Assembly: GCA_965222525.1 (NCBI GenBank)
Contig: OZ244955.1
Location: 186,001-250,000, forward strand
Source: CBDCUF01 sp965222525
Lineage (GTDB): Bacteria; Pseudomonadota; Alphaproteobacteria; Rickettsiales; UBA8987
Direction: 5' to 3'
DNA: 64,000 bases
How positions within the stretch are numbered: position 1 is the stretch's first letter; each line of letters starts with the position of its first letter. The notes beneath the pieces were generated by a model. That model saw only the letters and a list, made by a program, of their open reading frames with translations, searched no databases and was not told the origin of the DNA. This document shows, in pieces, positions 60,645 to 64,000 of the stretch. The translations under genes and the position numbers were made by a program.

Positions 60645-62048
60645 ATGTCGATTAATGCCCTGGTTGTTGATGACGAAGCGGATATAAGGGATCTGGTATC
60701 TGATGTACTTAAGGACAGCGGTTTTACGGTCAAGCTTGCAGCGAACAGTGTCAGTACATTTGAGACTCTGGCGGAGAAGATTCCGGATGTAATTATCCTT
60801 GATATATGGTTAAAAAACAGTGAGCTGGACGGGCTTGGCATACTTGAGGTGGTCAGGCGTAAATACCCTGAATTGCCGGTTGTTATGATAAGCGGGCACG
60901 GCAATATCGAGACTGCTATTAACAGTTTGAAGATGGGTGCTTATGATTATGTTGAAAAGCCTTTCAAGCAGGACAGGCTGATTCATACGCTGAAGCGGGC
61001 TGTGGAGACCGCACGGTTACAGTCGGAGAATCGGGAGTTGAAGGTTGGTACGGGAATGCCGGATATCCTTGCCGGCAATTCCTCGGTTATTTCACATTTG
61101 CGGCAGGCGATTGACCGGGTTGCGCCTACCGGCAGTAGGGTATTTATCACCGGCCCTGCCGGTTCGGGCAAGGAGTATGTAGCGCAGGTTATCCATAACA
61201 ATTCGCTACGCAAGAACGGGCCTTTTATTGCACTTAATGCGGCAAGTCTCACCCAGGATAATGTTGATATTGAACTGTTCGGTACCGAGGAAAGCACTGA
61301 CCTTACTGCACCTCCCAGGAAAACCGGTGTATTTGAGCGTGCCAATGGCGGTACGTTATTTATCGACGAGATTACCGATATTCCGCTTAAGACCCAGGGA
61401 CGTTTTGTACGCTTCCTTCAGGACAAGAGTTTCGAGCGTATCGGCAGTAGTAAACGTATTGAGGTTGATGTACGGGTTATTGCTGCAACCAACCGTGATA
61501 TCGACAAGGAAATCCGTGAGGGACGTTTCAGGGAGGATTTGTTTTACCGCCTGAATGTAGTGCCGCTCAGGGTTCCCGCACTCAAGGAGCGCAGGGAAGA
61601 TATTGCAACCCTGTGTGAATTTTTCCTGGCGCAGGCGGCGGAAGCTGCACGTCATCCGGTACGCAAGCTTTCCGATGAGGCACTGGCGGTGATTCAGGCT
61701 TATGACTGGCCTGGTAATGTGCGGCAGTTGCGTAATGTTATTGAGTGGCTGCTGATAATGCATCCTGACGGCAGCGGGGATGTTATCGGCTCGGAGATGC
61801 TGCCCCGTGAGCTGTTTGATGCGACTCCGGCAGCGGTTACTCCCGATGTGAATACTGATATAATGTCGATGAAACTGCGTGAGGCGAGGGAGATTTTCGA
61901 GCGGCAATATCTCACTGCGCAGATAAACCGTTTCGGCGGCAACATCTCACGTACTGCTACTTTTATCGGTATGGAACGCTCGGCACTGCACCGTAAGCTG
62001 AAATCACTGGAAGTCTTCGCCGACGAGCGCGAAAAGATGAGTGCGTAG
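60645..62048 (+). CDS. ntrX: NtrX-type response regulator of the NtrC family
   Basis: 467 residues from the ATG at 60645 (GAGGAAA site upstream; the frame is open from 60630). Receiver domain 1-125 with Asp53 (DVIILDIWL) as phosphate acceptor, AAA+ domain with Walker A GPAGSGKEYVAQ and FIDEITDIPL, and a C-terminal Fis-type HTH (NISRTATFIGMERSALHRKLKSL). The GAFTGA loop, which contacts sigma-54, is missing (ELFGTEESTDLT... TGVFERANGG), as reported for alphaproteobacterial NtrX, so it is unlikely to activate sigma-54. The partner kinase NtrY is not adjacent. It probably controls redox, nitrogen or envelope genes. Confidence 0.93.
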   Translation: MSINALVVDDEADIRDLVSDVLKDSGFTVKLAANSVSTFETLAEKIPDVIILDIWLKNSELDGLGILEVVRRKYPELPVVMISGHGNIETAINSLKMGAYDYVEKPFKQDRLIHTLKRAVETARLQSENRELKVGTGMPDILAGNSSVISHLRQAIDRVAPTGSRVFITGPAGSGKEYVAQVIHNNSLRKNGPFIALNAASLTQDNVDIELFGTEESTDLTAPPRKTGVFERANGGTLFIDEITDIPLKTQGRFVRFLQDKSFERIGSSKRIEVDVRVIAATNRDIDKEIREGRFREDLFYRLNVVPLRVPALKERREDIATLCEFFLAQAAEAARHPVRKLSDEALAVIQAYDWPGNVRQLRNVIEWLLIMHPDGSGDVIGSEMLPRELFDATPAAVTPDVNTDIMSMKLREAREIFERQYLTAQINRFGGNISRTATFIGMERSALHRKLKSLEVFADEREKMSA

Positions 62049-62136
62049 CATTTCCATATTTTCCTGTTGAAAAATACGCTATATCTGGTAGAGTGCTGGT
62101 GGTTTGTTACTATATATTGCCTCTACCTTTCCAGCA

Positions 62137-62796
62137 ATGCGGCTAAGACTCTTGACAATTATAATATTGGGATGCCTGACTTTATTTATAGTCAAGGCAG
62201 TTAATATTGCTGGTGATAATAATTCCCAATCCTTTTCCGATACCTTCCTGATAACCCCTCTCAGTGCCAAGGAGAGTGAGGAGGAGGAATCCGCAGAGGA
62301 AGAAGATAAAGAGGAAGGCGAGGAATCCGCCGATGCGGAGGAAGACCCCACCGCCGAAGACCCTACCATAGAAAATGTACCGCTATTTTCCGAAACCGAA
62401 GTGGATATATTACAACGTCTTTCCGCCCGCCGGCAGAAGCTCGAGGAATGGCAGCATGATTTGGAGATGCGGGAGAATGTGCTTAATATCACACAGACCA
62501 AGATAGATCAGAAGCTCAAGGAGCTGCGTTTCCTGAAAAATGATGTTGAAAAAATCCTGTCTTTGTATAATGAGAAGGAGGATAACAAGCTGCGTCGGCT
62601 GGTCAAGGTGTATGAAAATATGAAGCCGAAGAATGCGGCGAAGATATTTTCCGAGATGGATTCGGCAACCCTGCTCAAGGTTGCCAGCAAGATGAAGGAG
62701 GTGAAACTGGCTCCTATACTTGCACAGATGGATCCCGAACTGGCGAAGAACCTTACCACCCAATATGCCGTCTACAGGCAATTGGGCGGACGGTAA
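62137..62796 (+). CDS. MotE-like coiled-coil protein
   Basis: 219 residues from the ATG at 62137 (a TTG at 62104 is the alternative). A membrane or signal segment RLRLLTIIILGCLTLFIVKAV, an acidic stretch (SEEEESAEEEDKEEGEESADAEED), then a coiled coil (ILQRLSARRQKLEEWQHDLEMRENVLNITQTKIDQKLKELRFLKNDVEKILSLY) and a C-terminal MgtE-N-like part: YENMKPKNAAKIFSEMDSATLLKVASKMKEVKLAPILAQMDPELAKNLTTQYA. MotE of rhizobia, a periplasmic flagellar motor chaperone, has this layout. The cheY-cheZ neighbours support a motility role. Confidence 0.8.
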   Translation: MRLRLLTIIILGCLTLFIVKAVNIAGDNNSQSFSDTFLITPLSAKESEEEESAEEEDKEEGEESADAEEDPTAEDPTIENVPLFSETEVDILQRLSARRQKLEEWQHDLEMRENVLNITQTKIDQKLKELRFLKNDVEKILSLYNEKEDNKLRRLVKVYENMKPKNAAKIFSEMDSATLLKVASKMKEVKLAPILAQMDPELAKNLTTQYAVYRQLGGR

Positions 62797-62865
62797 TTTT
62801 TTGCTGTATTTTATAGAAAAAATATTTTAAGTCTGCTTACAGTGATTTAACCAGGAGTTTCGATT

Positions 62866-63252
62866 ATGGCGGTTGATAAAAATATGCCCATTCTGATTGT
62901 CGATGATTATAAAACCATGCTGCGGATAATCAAGAATCTGCTGTCCCAGCTTGGCTTTAACAATGTCGAGGAGGCTACCGACGGTGAAGCGGCCTTTGCC
63001 AAAATGGAGCAGAAGGAATATAAAATGGTGATTTCCGACTGGAATATGCAGCCGATGTCGGGGCTTGATCTGCTCAAGAAAATCCGTACTGACAGCCGCT
63101 TTTCCGATATGCCCTTTATTATGATTACCGCTGAAACCAAGGTGGATAACGTTATCGTGGCTAAAAAGGAAGGGGTGAATAACTACATCGTCAAGCCGTT
63201 TAATGCTGCAACCCTGAAATCAAAGCTTACTGCGGTTCTGGGTGATTTCTAA
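62866..63252 (+). CDS. cheY: Chemotaxis response regulator CheY
   Basis: 128 residues: a single receiver domain. Asp13/Asp14 bind Mg, Asp58 (VISDWNMQP) is the phosphate acceptor, Thr88 (MITAET) and Lys110 (YIVKPF) complete the switch. When phosphorylated it binds the flagellar motor. AGGAG precedes the ATG. It is followed by cheZ after 24 bases. Confidence 0.93.
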   Translation: MAVDKNMPILIVDDYKTMLRIIKNLLSQLGFNNVEEATDGEAAFAKMEQKEYKMVISDWNMQPMSGLDLLKKIRTDSRFSDMPFIMITAETKVDNVIVAKKEGVNNYIVKPFNAATLKSKLTAVLGDF

Positions 63253-63276
63253 CAGGGGTGACGTACAGGAGATAAG

Positions 63277-63915
63277 ATGTCTATTTCAACAAAGCTGGCA
63301 AAGCAATTTTGTGAGGAGCTTGAGGCGCTCAAAAGTGAACAGGGTGGTGAATTGCAAATAGGTCATATTGACGCCTTGTTCAAGAAAATCCGTGGTGTCA
63401 CTGACGAAGAAAAGCTGGTGCAGGGTATACAGGATATCGGCGGCAGGATTCATAAACTGAAGGTGGAGATTTCCAATGCTCATCCTGGTAAATTATCGGA
63501 TGACGTAATTCCTGGGGCTAACCTGGAGCTTGAGGAAGTGGTCAAGGCAACCGAGGAAGCTACCAACCAGATTCTCGATTCGGTGGAGATTATACAAAAC
63601 AAGGTTTCCGGTCTGGAAGGAGGTGTAGCCGCTGAGATACAAGGAGTTATACAGGACGAGATTGTCAAGATATTCGAGGCTTCCAACTTCCAGGATATAA
63701 CGGGACAGCGGATAAACAAGGTTGTCACTACCTTGGTGGATATCGATGCCAGTGTGCTTGAATTGCTGGACGCACTATCCGACAAGATTGAAATCCATGC
63801 GGTTAAGAATGACAAGCCTGCCAAAACTGCCGAGGAAGACTTGATGAACGGCCCGCAACTCCAGGACGATACCCCCTCGCAGGACGATATCGATAAACTC
63901 TTCGCCGAACTTTAG
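63277..63915 (+). CDS. cheZ: CheY-P phosphatase CheZ
   Basis: 212 residues. CheZ forms a long four-helix bundle dimer. The catalytic-helix region is EATNQILDSVEIIQNKVSGLE..., with IFEASNFQDITGQRINKVV holding the active Asp/Gln pair; the C-terminal tail SQDDIDKLFAEL is the CheY-binding peptide (QDDIDxLF). It removes phosphate from CheY-P to end signals. CheZ occurs in only some Alphaproteobacteria, others using phosphate sinks. It is the last protein gene before a tRNA at the right edge. Confidence 0.93.
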   Translation: MSISTKLAKQFCEELEALKSEQGGELQIGHIDALFKKIRGVTDEEKLVQGIQDIGGRIHKLKVEISNAHPGKLSDDVIPGANLELEEVVKATEEATNQILDSVEIIQNKVSGLEGGVAAEIQGVIQDEIVKIFEASNFQDITGQRINKVVTTLVDIDASVLELLDALSDKIEIHAVKNDKPAKTAEEDLMNGPQLQDDTPSQDDIDKLFAEL

Positions 63916-63972
63916 TTTTTACTATTCATAAAGTGCGTTATCCCCTATCTTCAGGTAAAAAACTGCCTCCAC

Positions 63973-64000
63973 GTTCCCGTAGCTCAGCAGGATAGAGCGG
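63973..64000 (+). tRNA. tRNA, 5' part only (cut by the right edge)
   Basis: The last 28 bases read as the start of a tRNA: acceptor strand GTTCCCG, T8-A9, D arm GCTCAGCAGGATAGAGC with the G18-G19-type loop. The anticodon is outside the window, so the amino acid cannot be named; the beginning resembles tRNA-Arg, but that is a guess. Confidence 0.75.

Noticed and set aside
1..64000. Prophage, complete insertion sequence or integrated plasmid
   Set aside because: No transposase, integrase, phage structural or replication-initiation gene was found.

Overview
The window reads as a chromosomal segment of an alphaproteobacterium with a mid-range GC content and a genome rich in small palindromic repeats. 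The gene set supports this: class I polyhydroxyalkanoate synthase (phaC), NtrX-type response regulator without a GAFTGA loop, ETF-ubiquinone oxidoreductase, frataxin (cyaY), the alphaproteobacterial kind of ParE and family-4-like uracil-DNA glycosylase, a MotE-like protein and a cheY-cheZ pair. The order within the class cannot be fixed from the sequence alone. The organism makes leucine and lysine precursors (leuCD, dapB), stores PHA, respires (gltA, pntB, ETF-QO), carries exopolysaccharide export genes and seems to swim and respond chemotactically.

Layout. 1-9.7 kb: leuC (cut by the left edge), a small membrane ORF wedged in front of leuD, an orphan modA, a phosphohexomutase, an aminotransferase, a lipoprotein, phaC and a pilin-like protein. 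10-12.6 kb: a minus-strand cluster with a DUF4258/HTH toxin-antitoxin-like pair, a membrane protein, ruvC and a secreted, ligand-less intradiol-dioxygenase relative. 12.7-19.8 kb: MsbA-like ABC exporter, ychF, frr, a PH/SHOCT protein, ssb, tRNA-Thr, gltA and a cold-shock gene. 20-29 kb: acyltransferase, a malic enzyme with a lysine-rich tail, panE, tRNA-Leu, cyaY, purH, pntB. 29.6-35.7 kb: the rimP-nusA-infB translation/transcription operon followed by hemC. 35.7-38.4 kb: a RelE/HigB-type toxin-antitoxin pair and parE. 39-43.6 kb: an outer-membrane protein, Wza and Wzc exopolysaccharide export cluster. 43.7-47.5 kb: a membrane fusion protein and a long acidic helical protein split by a 13-C tract. 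47.5-58.4 kb: hisS, dapB, a PH-domain protein, thiL, a TM-PAS protein, dnaB, alr, a heme-oxygenase-fold-like protein, an acyltransferase, an XRE regulator and a uracil-DNA glycosylase. 58.5-64 kb: ETF-QO, ntrX, a MotE-like protein, cheY, cheZ and the first bases of a tRNA.

The most unusual content is between the genes. At least four families of short palindromic elements are present: five ~149-bp elements with TGTCAT...ATGACA ends (plus shorter variants), two ~158-bp elements with TGTCACCCCGG ends whose inner hairpins covary between copies, three composite elements bounded by GC-rich hairpins (two of them with a TGTCAT element nested inside), and single transposon-like palindromes. Almost all sit a few tens of bases or less upstream of a start codon, often inside operons. 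The second notable locus is the poly-C-interrupted gene at 45-47 kb, a candidate phase-variable switch. The two toxin-antitoxin-like modules share one promoter design: TTGACA, a 17-bp spacer, a -10 covered by a perfect palindrome, and an ATG where transcription should begin.
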